Shown here: positions 46,589 to 55,205 of the stretch, in pieces
Layout of the letters: every line of letters begins with the position of its first letter
How positions within the stretch are numbered: position 1 is the first letter of the stretch
Source: Oscillospiraceae bacterium
GTDB lineage: Bacteria > Bacillota > Clostridia > Saccharofermentanales > Saccharofermentanaceae
Direction: 5' to 3'
Assembly (NCBI GenBank): GCA_902780785.1
Contig: CACZGS010000002.1
Location: forward strand, 248,001-312,000
DNA length: 64,000 nucleotides
The notes under the pieces: model-generated
What the model was told of the DNA's origin: nothing
Database searches by the model: none
Seen by the model: the letters and a program-made list of their open reading frames with translations, nothing else
Made by a program: the position numbers and the translations under genes

Positions 46589-47659
46589 ATGGGTAAGACA
46601 AAAGTTGAACTAAACGGAAAAACTATACTTGTAACAGGATCACCCGGATTTGTCGGTGCTAATCTTGTTATCAGATTATTGAAGGAAATGACTGACGGTA
46701 CGGTCATCTCTCTTGATAACATGAACGATTACTATGATCCGAAACTTAAGGAATACCGCTTGGAGCAGATCAAGGAAGTTGCTGAGACTTCGCCTGTTAA
46801 GCATATCTTCATCAAAGGAAACATTGCCGATAAAGAACTGATCGACAATATCTTCAATGAATACAAGCCTTCTATCGTAGTCAACCTAGCCGCCCAGGCC
46901 GGTGTCCGTTATTCGATCGATCACCCTGATGTCTATATCGAATCCAATATCATCGGATTCTATAACATCCTTGAAGCCTGCAGATACAATGAAGTTGAGC
47001 ATCTAGTTTACGCTTCCAGTTCTTCTGTTTACGGCGGAAACAAGAAGGTTCCCTTCTCCGTTGATGACAAAGTAGATAACCCTGTATCTCTTTATGCCGC
47101 AACAAAAAAGAGCAATGAGCTCATTGCCCATTGCTACTCCAAGTTATATAACATCCCTACTACAGGATTAAGATTCTTTACGGTTTACGGTCCTGCAGGA
47201 AGACCGGATATGTTCTATTATTCTGCAACCGAGAAACTCGTTGCCGGCAAGACCATCCAGATCTTCAATTACGGCAACTGCAAGAGAGACTTTACTTACG
47301 TTGATGATATCGTAGAAGGCGTCTACAGAGTTATGCAGGGCGCTCCTGAGAAAGCGAACGGAGAAGATGGTCTCCCCTTACCTCCTTATGCTGTTTATAA
47401 CATCGGCGGCGGCACGCCAGAAAACCTTTTAGACTATATCAGCACTTTACAGGAAGAACTCGTAAGAGCCGGTGTATTGCCTGAAGATTATGACTTCGAA
47501 AGTCACCGCGAATTAGTTCCGATGCAGCCAGGCGACGTTCCTGTTACCTACGCAGACAGCAAAGCACTTGAAGACGATTACGGATTCAGACCAACGATCG
47601 GAATCAGAGAAGGATTGAGGAAGTTTGCGGAGTGGTATAAAGGGTATATGAATATATAA
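46589..47659 (+). CDS. UDP-glucuronate 4-epimerase
   Basis: 356 residues from ATG 46589, eight bases after AGGAG and one base past the previous stop; an open frame extending 40 codons upstream only overlaps that gene. Extended SDR: GSPGFVGANL (NAD loop), LAAQAGVRYSIDHPDVYIESN, SSSSVYG, Tyr-x3-Lys in LYAATKKS, and GRPDM. This is the GAE-type signature that interconverts UDP-GlcA and UDP-GalA, the direct next step after the two dehydrogenases. Confidence 0.9.
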   Translation: MGKTKVELNGKTILVTGSPGFVGANLVIRLLKEMTDGTVISLDNMNDYYDPKLKEYRLEQIKEVAETSPVKHIFIKGNIADKELIDNIFNEYKPSIVVNLAAQAGVRYSIDHPDVYIESNIIGFYNILEACRYNEVEHLVYASSSSVYGGNKKVPFSVDDKVDNPVSLYAATKKSNELIAHCYSKLYNIPTTGLRFFTVYGPAGRPDMFYYSATEKLVAGKTIQIFNYGNCKRDFTYVDDIVEGVYRVMQGAPEKANGEDGLPLPPYAVYNIGGGTPENLLDYISTLQEELVRAGVLPEDYDFESHRELVPMQPGDVPVTYADSKALEDDYGFRPTIGIREGLRKFAEWYKGYMNI

Positions 47660-47734
47660 CTTCCCCACATTAATATCTGCAAAATTTCTTTAGAATACCA
47701 CTCATCACCTTTAAGAATAAATTGTCCTTCCCAA

Positions 47735-48547
47735 TTAAAAAATCTTTAATCCCTTCGACTCAAAATTACGAGGCTCCTCTTTTTCCTGAGAGAATACGTA
47801 AATATGTTTTATCCTGTCTCTACCGGCTATTGCAAAGGCCTCTTTTGCAATTCGATAAGTGTTTTTCGGATTTGTTGTCATAAAAACATTCAGCTCTGTA
47901 ACCGTTTTGGGAAGATTTCGAATAGTAGAAATAACAGATATAATTAGTTTCTCACTATCATATCGCATATGATCGTCAGATGAACGGTCAATCTCTACTG
48001 TTGAAAACTGTAATACACTTCCTGGAAGTTGTTCCAAAGTAGCCTTATATGTATCACTAATTATAAAATTTACAGTGCTCGTAATAATCTTGGGAAGCTT
48101 CACTTTTACTTTATCTTTCTCTGGTGCCGTATGTATTCCCTCATTAAAAATAAAATCTTCAAAGACTCCATTGACAACCAACTTTACCTGAATAGGAATC
48201 GGTACCCCCTTAAGTCTACACTTCTTATAACCAAGGAACTTGGAGCATATATAGTATGAGAAATATGCATGCTCATGATAAATATTATTATCGGGATTAA
48301 TAACAGCTTCTTTGTTAACACGACGTATCCATAACCACACTATAAAAAAAATAATAATAGATAAAGACATCCGCCCATATGCAGAAGCTATTCGCAACCA
48401 ATCTGGAAGTTCAGAGTTCTGAAAGCCGACAGTTTTTATGAACGAATCTAAAAGATCCGATGCATTAAAAATGCACTCAAGAACAATGAGCGTCATTATA
48501 GCAGAAAACTGTAAAATAGGCCTTATCCAATCCTTAATCCGATTCAT
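47735..48547 (-). CDS. CBASS effector: two-helix membrane protein with possible SAVED-like sensor
   Basis: 270 residues from ATG 48547 (a G-rich GGTGG site upstream; TTG 48565 is the alternative). Two membrane helices (about 9-29 and 58-78), then a soluble domain of about 190 residues. Its last third (KLIISVISTIRNL, TELNVFMTTNPKNTYRIAKEAF, IKHIYVFSQE) follows the strand-helix-strand ending seen in SAVED domains, which bind cyclic oligonucleotides. That would make it Cap14-like (2TM-SAVED); a Cap15-like beta-barrel is the alternative. Being last in a CD-NTase-Cap2-Cap3 operon, it should kill or arrest the cell by membrane disruption on signal binding. The family call is tentative, the effector role is not. 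Confidence 0.7.
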   Translation of the reverse strand: MNRIKDWIRPILQFSAIMTLIVLECIFNASDLLDSFIKTVGFQNSELPDWLRIASAYGRMSLSIIIFFIVWLWIRRVNKEAVINPDNNIYHEHAYFSYYICSKFLGYKKCRLKGVPIPIQVKLVVNGVFEDFIFNEGIHTAPEKDKVKVKLPKIITSTVNFIISDTYKATLEQLPGSVLQFSTVEIDRSSDDHMRYDSEKLIISVISTIRNLPKTVTELNVFMTTNPKNTYRIAKEAFAIAGRDRIKHIYVFSQEKEEPRNFESKGLKIF

Positions 48548-48607
48548 CCCCCACCACCCTTTCAAAACGTGTATATCATAACAATAATAACGATCATAGT
48601 TGGATAA

Positions 48608-49141
48608 TTATTGAATCTCATTACTTTCTCTCAAATAAATACCATCAGAGTTTTTATCACATTCAAATACTTCTTCTATAGTTCCAGTTTCAAAATCTCC
48701 AACCCAAAGACGCCATTCAACTGTTCCTGCAATGATGAAAAAAACATACTGACATCCAGTTTGATCTAATAGTAGAGTTTCTCTCCAATCTGTCCAATCC
48801 ACACTAGAAGGCGTTGGAATCATTTGAGAATGAGTATGCCATACACCTAAATAATAACTTATCTTTCTGCGAGCCTTATTTAAATATATCTGATGCTGTG
48901 AATCCAGGATATCAAATCGCGTTGGAGATCTTAAATCATTACAATATGGATGTGACACAGATTCCAGAGAATAATTACCAGAATTCTTATGGCAATAACC
49001 AATAATGTAACCGCCACTCTCCGGCTTGGATTCTGTATCTTGCACCCATTTACGAATTTCTTCAAAAACAGAACTTAAAACATCAACTACGCTACCATTT
49101 GGGAGCTGAATCTTAAAACATCTACTATCGTTGACTTCCAC
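48608..49141 (-). CDS. cap3: CBASS Cap3, JAB/JAMM-family deconjugating peptidase
   Basis: 177 residues with a GTG start and GAGGTG ribosome site inside the end of cap2. JAMM zinc motif: Glu41 in ESGGYIIG, then His102-x-His104, Ser112 and Asp115 in GVWHTHSQMIPTPSSVDW. In type II CBASS, Cap3 removes the CD-NTase conjugates made by Cap2 and tunes the response. Overlap of 17 bases with cap2 shows coupling. Confidence 0.9.
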   Translation of the reverse strand: MEVNDSRCFKIQLPNGSVVDVLSSVFEEIRKWVQDTESKPESGGYIIGYCHKNSGNYSLESVSHPYCNDLRSPTRFDILDSQHQIYLNKARRKISYYLGVWHTHSQMIPTPSSVDWTDWRETLLLDQTGCQYVFFIIAGTVEWRLWVGDFETGTIEEVFECDKNSDGIYLRESNEIQ

Positions 49142-50789
49142 AGCAACAACACCTCTCCATGTGTAAGTTAGTGTTAGATATCTCTATGCCTTGGGGTGTA
49201 ACATCAAACAAAGTACTCTGACTTATAACATGGTTTTCAACATCTCGTATTATATCCAACAGTGCAGCTGTTGTTCTAAGAAGTATAGCTGTACCATATG
49301 CCGCTCTTGTACCACCACACCCATTTCTAATAATGCTGTTTCGAGCTTTTTCTTCTGTATTCTTACTTGCTCTGTTATTAACAAGAACTCCGTCATAATT
49401 AGTATAAAGGCATTCAAAACAGCCCTTCTGTTGATAGTTAACATAAAGAATGTGGCTAAACATTCCGCCTTCTTCAAGCCAAACAAAAAATACAGGAATA
49501 CTACATTTAGCCTCTTTAAGAAGCCTGTTGAACCTCAATTGTTCATCACTGTTGCCAATAGTAAAAACAAGCATATCCGAATAAGAAAGACTTTCAATCA
49601 ATGATTTTTCATCTAATTTTATGCAGTGAGCAACAGTATTGATTTCAGGATGAAACAAGTTTAATACCAACTGAAGTGTTAAAGCCTTATTTTTTCCTTT
49701 TCCGAGTCCTCCACATGACCAACGAAGAATGTTTTCTTCTTCGAGCTTATCATCATCAAAGATATGTATCGTTTTTGCACCGTTTTTCACAAGTTCAAGT
49801 GAAACATAACTTCCTAGCGAACCAGCTCCAGCAATTAGGATTCTTTTATCATTTAAACCGACATCATTTCCTATCTGTTCACATAGCCAAAGATAATCCT
49901 TCCGTTCTGTATTTAACGGTTCTATATCCTGGATGTCATTCAATATTTTATCTATCAACGTATGACCAAAACCGTTCCTGAATTTCACCTTCATCGCAAA
50001 CGTAACCATTGTCTGCGCCATTTTCATTCCGAAGACAAGTATAATGTTTTGACTTTTTGGAATCAGTGTCTTAAGCTTTTCAAACGAATAATCGTCAATA
50101 TGATTAATCTGCCTTCCATAAACAATATTTTTCAAGTCTTTATCTGTCCATTTATGTCCACGATGGGGTGGAAGAATCTCTCTCGTATCTGTAACAGGAA
50201 TAAAATATGCTTCGTTTTCTAAATGATGAGTCCACAATTTATCGCCTTTTTCTCTATCTGCTAGATCTGACAATACTAAGCAATGATCAACGAGACGGAT
50301 AGAGTTTTTTCCAAAATATACATCTAGTTCAGCAAAAGCAGTATCTTGCTGAAGATATACATGATATTTGGGTATTACTGCAGATTGACTATTCCAGTAA
50401 AACATAAATTCCTTATGAAATTCTAGTTCTCTCTGCAATTGGTTCATTGAAAGAATCTCAATTAGTCTATCAATACAATCAGTAATTTTCTCTTCATATG
50501 GGAAAAGCGAATGCACAACACTTTCTTGTTCGTAGAGACATACAGCCCTATAAGTTCCTTCTGGAAATGGTTGTTCCTTTTCCAGCTTGCATTCTCGTAA
50601 CATCACATGTGGATAATCGAGAAACTCATCATTAAATAACCACACTTCCGCTTCTGAAGCAGGATCCTCTGCAGAGGGTAAAAGCAAAAGAAACTGCTTC
50701 TCGAATAAAGATATGAAGAAAACATCATCATTAATCTGACGAACATCACGAATTTCATCATAAGATTCTAAGATATCTTTTGTGCTCAT
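49125..50789 (-). CDS. cap2: CBASS Cap2, fused E2-E1 ubiquitin-transfer-like enzyme
   Basis: 554 residues from ATG 50789, five bases after the CD-NTase stop; an earlier in-frame ATG overlaps that gene by 50 bases. N-terminal E2-like domain with probable catalytic Cys84 (TYRAVCLYEQ). C-terminal E1/ThiF domain: GAGSLGSYVSLEL (about 321-333), IFDDDKLEEENILRW, and Cys491 in NGCGGTRAAYGTA as the likely E1 thioester. Paired cysteines (CFEC, CCCC at the end) should bind zinc. It conjugates the CD-NTase C-terminus to targets, priming signal synthesis. Confidence 0.9.
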   Translation of the reverse strand: MSTKDILESYDEIRDVRQINDDVFFISLFEKQFLLLLPSAEDPASEAEVWLFNDEFLDYPHVMLRECKLEKEQPFPEGTYRAVCLYEQESVVHSLFPYEEKITDCIDRLIEILSMNQLQRELEFHKEFMFYWNSQSAVIPKYHVYLQQDTAFAELDVYFGKNSIRLVDHCLVLSDLADREKGDKLWTHHLENEAYFIPVTDTREILPPHRGHKWTDKDLKNIVYGRQINHIDDYSFEKLKTLIPKSQNIILVFGMKMAQTMVTFAMKVKFRNGFGHTLIDKILNDIQDIEPLNTERKDYLWLCEQIGNDVGLNDKRILIAGAGSLGSYVSLELVKNGAKTIHIFDDDKLEEENILRWSCGGLGKGKNKALTLQLVLNLFHPEINTVAHCIKLDEKSLIESLSYSDMLVFTIGNSDEQLRFNRLLKEAKCSIPVFFVWLEEGGMFSHILYVNYQQKGCFECLYTNYDGVLVNNRASKNTEEKARNSIIRNGCGGTRAAYGTAILLRTTAALLDIIRDVENHVISQSTLFDVTPQGIEISNTNLHMERCCCCGSQR

Positions 50790-50793
50790 AACT

Positions 50794-51810
50794 TCAACCA
50801 AAACTGTGTTCACGTCGATTCTGAGATGAGGCATTGACAGCATCTTTAGGTGGAATGATAAAACTACTTCCTAGAACGTTCTGAACATATATGCCTGCAT
50901 CATGAGCTGATTCAACATTCACGGCATTTGTTAAGCTTTCTACAGCTTTAGTTAAGAGATTGTAAAAAACATCCATATGTGAGTTGCTTTTCTTCATTTT
51001 TGCGAACACATCAGTATAAGGAACCACGGGTAAACTTCTGGAAATAGTATGAACAAGATTGCCATCTTTATCATATTCACAAACAAATCTGTCTTGAATC
51101 GCTTTCATAGTCTTCTGCAAAGCAAGAAGATCATCATCGCCTTCATTTGATGTTTGCTGAGAAAAACAATCACACGCAAGAAGTGTCAAGCCAATACTCG
51201 GGGGCACTTCATGATCATTTGTTGAACTAGCATACTTTTCATTTCTCCATTTTTTTATATAGCAAATTACTCTACGAAGCTGGTCATTACCATTAATTCT
51301 TTCACAGAGATAATCGTTTAATCCATCAGGATCTGCTATTTCCCAACCGTGTTTATCACCTTTCTCATGTCCTCTTGCAAGAAATACAGAGGAACCATCT
51401 CGAGCATAAAGCGGCAAATCAATATGCAACCTCTCCGCGCCATCTTCAAAATATGATGCCCTTACGCAAGGTTCTTTTATTGATACCTTACGAGAAGGAA
51501 TATTTATAGCATCACGCAAATATCCTTTGATTCTCCTAGGATCTGTATTCAAGGAGGTATCAAGCGGTATCATAACAGCAACGTCCCGATCTACAACATC
51601 ATCCTTAATCGTTGTTTTGTATTTATAACTCCCTTGATCAATCATTCTTATATCAGTCTTATTAATTGAAATATCATGTTGAGAAAGGATTTCGGGGAAT
51701 TTAGATTCTATATCAGACTGTAATATTTCCCGTTTATCCTTCAACTCATGTGCTTCATCATCAATGCGTATCTCTTTATAAAAGTCTGCAAACTGCTTTT
51801 TCAGTTTCAT
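50794..51810 (-). CDS. CBASS CD-NTase (cGAS/DncV-like nucleotidyltransferase)
   Basis: 338 residues, ATG with a strong AGGAGG. The nucleotidyltransferase core shows GS (60-61), Asp74-x-Asp76 (VVDRDVAVMI) and third acid Asp131 (RLHIDLPLY), then GHEKGDKHGWEIADPDGLNDY as in DncV-clade enzymes, and an HTH-like helical half (YIKKWRNEKY, PPSIGLTLLACDCF). On phage infection it makes a cyclic di- or trinucleotide. The C-terminus ends in Gly (HSFG), fitting Cap2-mediated conjugation through a terminal glycine. First gene of the operon. Confidence 0.9.
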   Translation of the reverse strand: MKLKKQFADFYKEIRIDDEAHELKDKREILQSDIESKFPEILSQHDISINKTDIRMIDQGSYKYKTTIKDDVVDRDVAVMIPLDTSLNTDPRRIKGYLRDAINIPSRKVSIKEPCVRASYFEDGAERLHIDLPLYARDGSSVFLARGHEKGDKHGWEIADPDGLNDYLCERINGNDQLRRVICYIKKWRNEKYASSTNDHEVPPSIGLTLLACDCFSQQTSNEGDDDLLALQKTMKAIQDRFVCEYDKDGNLVHTISRSLPVVPYTDVFAKMKKSNSHMDVFYNLLTKAVESLTNAVNVESAHDAGIYVQNVLGSSFIIPPKDAVNASSQNRREHSFG

Positions 51811-51867
51811 CCCGGCCTCCTATTCAAAAAATAACATATATCAAATTATGTAATCAGTTACAAAAAG

Positions 51868-51876
51868 ATTATATCA
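51868..51876 (-). promoter_or_regulatory. Extended -10 promoter of the CBASS operon
   Basis: Minus strand TGATATAAT (TGn plus perfect TATAAT), about 58 bases before the CD-NTase ATG. No good -35 is visible, which fits an extended -10 promoter. Confidence 0.6.
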
Positions 51877-51922
51877 TTCGGAAATAGTGGAAAGAACCCC
51901 GAAATAATCGTATTAAAATGGT

Positions 51923-51990
51923 AACTTAACCATCTACATCGAGCAAGATGGTGTTATGTGAAGTATATGCCCTTAACCGGATCAGATTGC
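51923..51990 (-). pseudogene. C-terminal remnant of a capD/fnlA-like gene
   Basis: Minus-strand translation gives AYTSHNTILLDVDG then a stop, against AYTSHNTKRLDVDG near the C-terminus of the intact gene at 52568. Flanking codons match poorly. It is a decayed second copy of the 4,6-dehydratase gene's 3' end. Confidence 0.65.
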
Positions 51991-52101
51991 TATAACTCTT
52001 ATATTGATTTTGAAGATGGCGCAGAAGAAATTACTTTTGGACATATAGTCAATTGTTTTGTTAAAAAGAGTCAATTGTATTGTCTTGGTTTTATTATGTA
52101 A
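51967..52101 (+). other. Small forward open frame of 44 codons
   Basis: ATG 51967 to TAA 52099-52101, encoding an acidic then hydrophobic peptide (DCYNSYIDFEDGAEEITFG, ending CLGFIM), directly followed by a strong terminator. No clear ribosome site, and the frame stays open upstream to 51925 with no better start. More likely a 3' fragment of a lost gene than a functional small protein. Confidence 0.3.
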
Positions 52102-52132
52102 AAAGAGGTGTTACTTTAACACCTCTTTTTTC
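52101..52132. terminator. Strong bidirectional terminator between block D and CBASS
   Basis: Perfect 13-bp stem AAAAGAGGTGTTA/TAACACCTCTTTT with a 3-base loop and T/A tracts on both sides. On the minus strand it closes block D 25 bases after the DUF6173-like gene and insulates the CBASS operon. Confidence 0.92.
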
Positions 52133-52156
52133 TATATATCCTAAGATATTTACAAT

Positions 52157-52558
52157 TTAGTTATTACTATTATCAACAAGTTTAAAGCCTATTCTTTGTT
52201 TAGGCTTTTCTGGCTCCATTCTTGGAGAAGCAACTAATAAGAAGTTAAGCTGATTTACATGCTGAATCAATGTTGCCCTTTGCCCAATAATATAACCTTT
52301 AAAAATCATAAGAACAGACTTTTCATAACCAATCTCAGTAACCTGCATAACAACAGATTGCCCAAAATTCGTAAACATTACTAAAACATCGTGTTCATCA
52401 TCAAGACTATCTTCGAATTTGAAAATATATTCTTTAATCAACTCAAACTGAGTGTCAGACCACATGAAGTTAGAAGGAATAACACTTAAGTCCAGTACAG
52501 GTGGTTCTATTTGCGGAATATTCATTCTCAAGTTGTTAAGAGAATAATTTTCATCCAT
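52157..52558 (-). CDS. DUF6173-like protein of unknown function
   Basis: 133 residues. Central part NFMWSDTQFELIKEYIFKFEDSL, EHDVLVMFTNFGQSVVMQVTEIGY, GQRATLIQHVNQLNFLLVA resembles small Firmicutes proteins I recall as DUF6173; no activity is known to me. No signal peptide or membrane helix. Ten bases after the dehydratase gene and last in block D. Confidence 0.65.
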   Translation of the reverse strand: MDENYSLNNLRMNIPQIEPPVLDLSVIPSNFMWSDTQFELIKEYIFKFEDSLDDEHDVLVMFTNFGQSVVMQVTEIGYEKSVLMIFKGYIIGQRATLIQHVNQLNFLLVASPRMEPEKPKQRIGFKLVDNSNN

Positions 52559-52567
52559 AAACTCACA

Positions 52568-53632
52568 TTATGCCTCCACTATATGCGGTCTTCCCTCTAA
52601 TTCTTCCTTAACATAGTCTGTAGTCATAATCTTTTTAACTACACCATCTACATCCAAACGTTTTGTATTATGAGATGTGTATGCTTCATCGCTTTCAGTT
52701 AAAACATTACCTTCAACATAGAATTTATCATAATTTAAGCTTCGGCCGTCAGGAGCAATTCGGAAGTAGTTACCCATATCGGTTGCCCTAAGTTTCTCTT
52801 CACGTGTCATGAGAGTCTCATAGAGTTTCTCGCCATGACGAGTACCGATTATCTTAGTCTCTGTCTCACCAAAGACTTTCATTACACCTTTTGCGAGATC
52901 TCCTATAGTTGAAGCATCAGCCTTCTGAATAAATAAATCTCCAGGTTCAGCATGATCAAATGCAAATGCTACAAGATCAACCGCCTCATCAAGATTCATA
53001 AGGAATCGTGTCATATTGGGATCAGTTATAGTAATAGGAGCTTTACGCTTTATCTGATCTATGAATAAAGGTATGACAGAACCACGGGAACACATAACAT
53101 TACCATATCTTGTACATGCAAGCACTGTTCCACCACGATCATAAGCCTTCTGAGCACGAGCTTGGACAACCTTCTCCCCTACAGCTTTGGTCATGCCCAT
53201 AGAATTAATTGGATAAGCTGCTTTATCAGTACTTAAGAATACAACTCTTTCTACTTTATTCTCAACGGCAGCAGTAATTACATTATCTGTACCTAAAATA
53301 TTGGTTCTTACTGCTTCCATTGGGAAGAACTCACAAGATGGAACTTCCTTTAAAGCTGCTGCATGAAATACATAATTAGCTCCATCCATTACATCACGAA
53401 CAGAGTCAATATTCCTAACATCACCAACATAGAATTGTACTTTTGAACAATGCTCAGGATACTGGGCTTGTAAAGTATGTCTCATCCAGTCCTGCTTCTT
53501 CTCATCACGGCTAAATATACGTATTTCACCGATATCGGATGACAAGAAGTGTTTAAGGACGGTTGAACCAAAACTTCCAGTTCCGCCGGTAATGACAAGT
53601 GTTTTTCCTTTAAACGTCTCTGTAATATTCAT
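52568..53632 (-). CDS. fnlA: UDP-N-acetylglucosamine 4,6-dehydratase/5-epimerase (CapE/FnlA-like)
   Basis: 354 residues from ATG 53632 (AAGGG eight bases upstream; ATG 53641 touches that site and is rejected). Extended SDR: LVITGGTGSFGSTVLKHFL (NAD loop), FSRDEKKQ, YVGDVRN, HAAALKEVPSCEF, STDKAAYPINSMGMTKA with a Met-x-x-x-Lys active site typical of this dehydratase group, and TRYGNVMCSRGSVIP. It makes the 4-keto-6-deoxy intermediate on the route to UDP-L-FucNAc or related sugars. The usual reductase partner (CapF/FnlB) is absent from the window. Confidence 0.88.
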   Translation of the reverse strand: MNITETFKGKTLVITGGTGSFGSTVLKHFLSSDIGEIRIFSRDEKKQDWMRHTLQAQYPEHCSKVQFYVGDVRNIDSVRDVMDGANYVFHAAALKEVPSCEFFPMEAVRTNILGTDNVITAAVENKVERVVFLSTDKAAYPINSMGMTKAVGEKVVQARAQKAYDRGGTVLACTRYGNVMCSRGSVIPLFIDQIKRKAPITITDPNMTRFLMNLDEAVDLVAFAFDHAEPGDLFIQKADASTIGDLAKGVMKVFGETETKIIGTRHGEKLYETLMTREEKLRATDMGNYFRIAPDGRSLNYDKFYVEGNVLTESDEAYTSHNTKRLDVDGVVKKIMTTDYVKEELEGRPHIVEA

Positions 53633-53708
53633 ATTGAACATCCCTTATTATTCAAAGTTATATCTAATTGAAATATATATTCTCATTAACAATTATCCAA
53701 AATTTCCC

Positions 53709-54878
53709 TCAAAGCCTCCAGCGTTTATACATCTCTGCTCTCCTTTTAATATCTTCATTTGTGCCAAACTGAATTTCAGGTCTTGTTTTATTAGAAAACA
53801 ATAAATATACACCTCGGAATAGCCACCCTAGAGGCAGAAGAAATTTGTTATGCTTAAGAAATTTAACATATGGTTTTTCTTTCATTACTTCATAAGATGG
53901 AAAAAGTTGTCTTTTAATTTTTAATAATCTACTAACAAGAATTGACCTATCTTTATATACTAAGCTATCAACATACGGAGCAATTACTTTATTTTCTTGA
54001 TTATATTGTCCAAAAACACCATCTTTAAATATTTTATCAGTAACAGTATCGAAGAACATTTTATCAACATCAGCTACATCAATTGGGAAAGCAACATTAA
54101 ACCATTTATGACAAAAACCTAAACAAATTCTAGTAAATTCCCATAGCCCAAGAGTAGATAATTCTTTTTCTATCAATAACCAATCTAATTCTATATTTTG
54201 AGTAACAACAACTATATCGATAAATTGTCTTAATCCTACTCCGGTAAATAACAAATGACCCGACAAGTGTTGAATCAGATAACAAAAATGAAAATTCCAA
54301 TCTAATTTAAAATACTTATCAGCAACTCTTCCATGTGCCCATAGGTTATTAAAATATTCTAACAGATATTCATTTCCATCATGTGGATGAATCATACTGT
54401 CATGAACTTCAAATAAAAAACCATTTTTATCATAATACCACTCGTCACCAACATTTTTATAACAGCTAAATCCATTCTTAATCATTATGTTATGAACAAT
54501 TTCACGGTCTTTAGAATGAATAATTATATCTGTATCCCCCATTGTTCTAAGAAAAGGATTCTTAAACAATTTCGCTACTTCATAACCTTTTACTATAGAA
54601 AATTCGATATAATTTTTATACAATTGATCAGTTAATCCATTTAAAATTATTAACCTTTGCATATAACTATATTTAGAAACATAGAACGCTTCCTTAAGCG
54701 ATTCTTTTACATGATTATCTGATATAAAATTATTGCATTGATAATAAATTATTCCCTGTAACTGCTGCTGTTTTGAATACTCAAGCAATACTCTCCAATC
54801 AATATTTTCAGCAGTCGACTCACGATTATTCAAATAGTCAGATAACACTCTCAAAAAAAATTGTTGTTCAATATTCAT
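53709..54878 (-). CDS. Putative nucleotidyltransferase (NTP_transf_5-like)
   Basis: 389 residues. The core VKGYEVAKLFKNPFLRTMGDTDIIIH (nucleotide region with DxD about residues 103-127) and LSGHLLFTGVGLRQFIDI match the same family as the 31746 gene, though the two are only distantly similar. Activity not established. A+T-rich. It stands between an intact and a decayed dehydratase gene, so it was probably brought in with that cassette. Confidence 0.72.
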   Translation of the reverse strand: MNIEQQFFLRVLSDYLNNRESTAENIDWRVLLEYSKQQQLQGIIYYQCNNFISDNHVKESLKEAFYVSKYSYMQRLIILNGLTDQLYKNYIEFSIVKGYEVAKLFKNPFLRTMGDTDIIIHSKDREIVHNIMIKNGFSCYKNVGDEWYYDKNGFLFEVHDSMIHPHDGNEYLLEYFNNLWAHGRVADKYFKLDWNFHFCYLIQHLSGHLLFTGVGLRQFIDIVVVTQNIELDWLLIEKELSTLGLWEFTRICLGFCHKWFNVAFPIDVADVDKMFFDTVTDKIFKDGVFGQYNQENKVIAPYVDSLVYKDRSILVSRLLKIKRQLFPSYEVMKEKPYVKFLKHNKFLLPLGWLFRGVYLLFSNKTRPEIQFGTNEDIKRRAEMYKRWRL

Positions 54879-54924
54879 ATCGATATTGTCTCCTAAGCAC
54901 TATTTCTGTAGGCTCTTTAAATGT

Positions 54925-55165
54925 CTTCTATTATCCATACATCGAGCACGATATCACCATTTCGAAGATCACCAACAAAGGAATTATCAAAGCTAGTATA
55001 TTTCGGATTAATAAACGGTTATACATTGTGCATCCGCATCTTCATCACAATAAAAAAATGCAGATTTATCAAATATCCGATGCAAAAAAATACTTAAGCA
55101 CTGTAGAAAAGATTGAATCGTACCACCTGTAATTACAAGTATTTTATCTAAATATGTACATTGAT
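54925..55165 (-). pseudogene. N-terminal remnant of a capD/fnlA-like sugar dehydratase
   Basis: Fills the 327-base gap between genes. Minus-strand fragments in shifting frames match the intact dehydratase: DKILVITGGT, STVLKYFFASDI followed by two stops, DEDADAQC, and FVGDLRNGDIVLDV (intact: KTLVITGGT, STVLKHFLSSDI, DEKKQDWM, YVGDVRNIDSVRDV). At least two frameshifts and several stops separate them. Non-functional. Confidence 0.7.
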
Positions 55166-55205
55166 TAGTCTAACAACTTCCTAAAAATTAAAAGCACAGA
55201 AAAAA

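Noticed and set aside
49125..51810. Reading the E1/E2/JAB genes as a ubiquitin-like (Bil-type) conjugation system
   Set aside because: No ubiquitin-like protein is encoded; E2 and E1 are fused as in Cap2, and a CD-NTase leads the operon.
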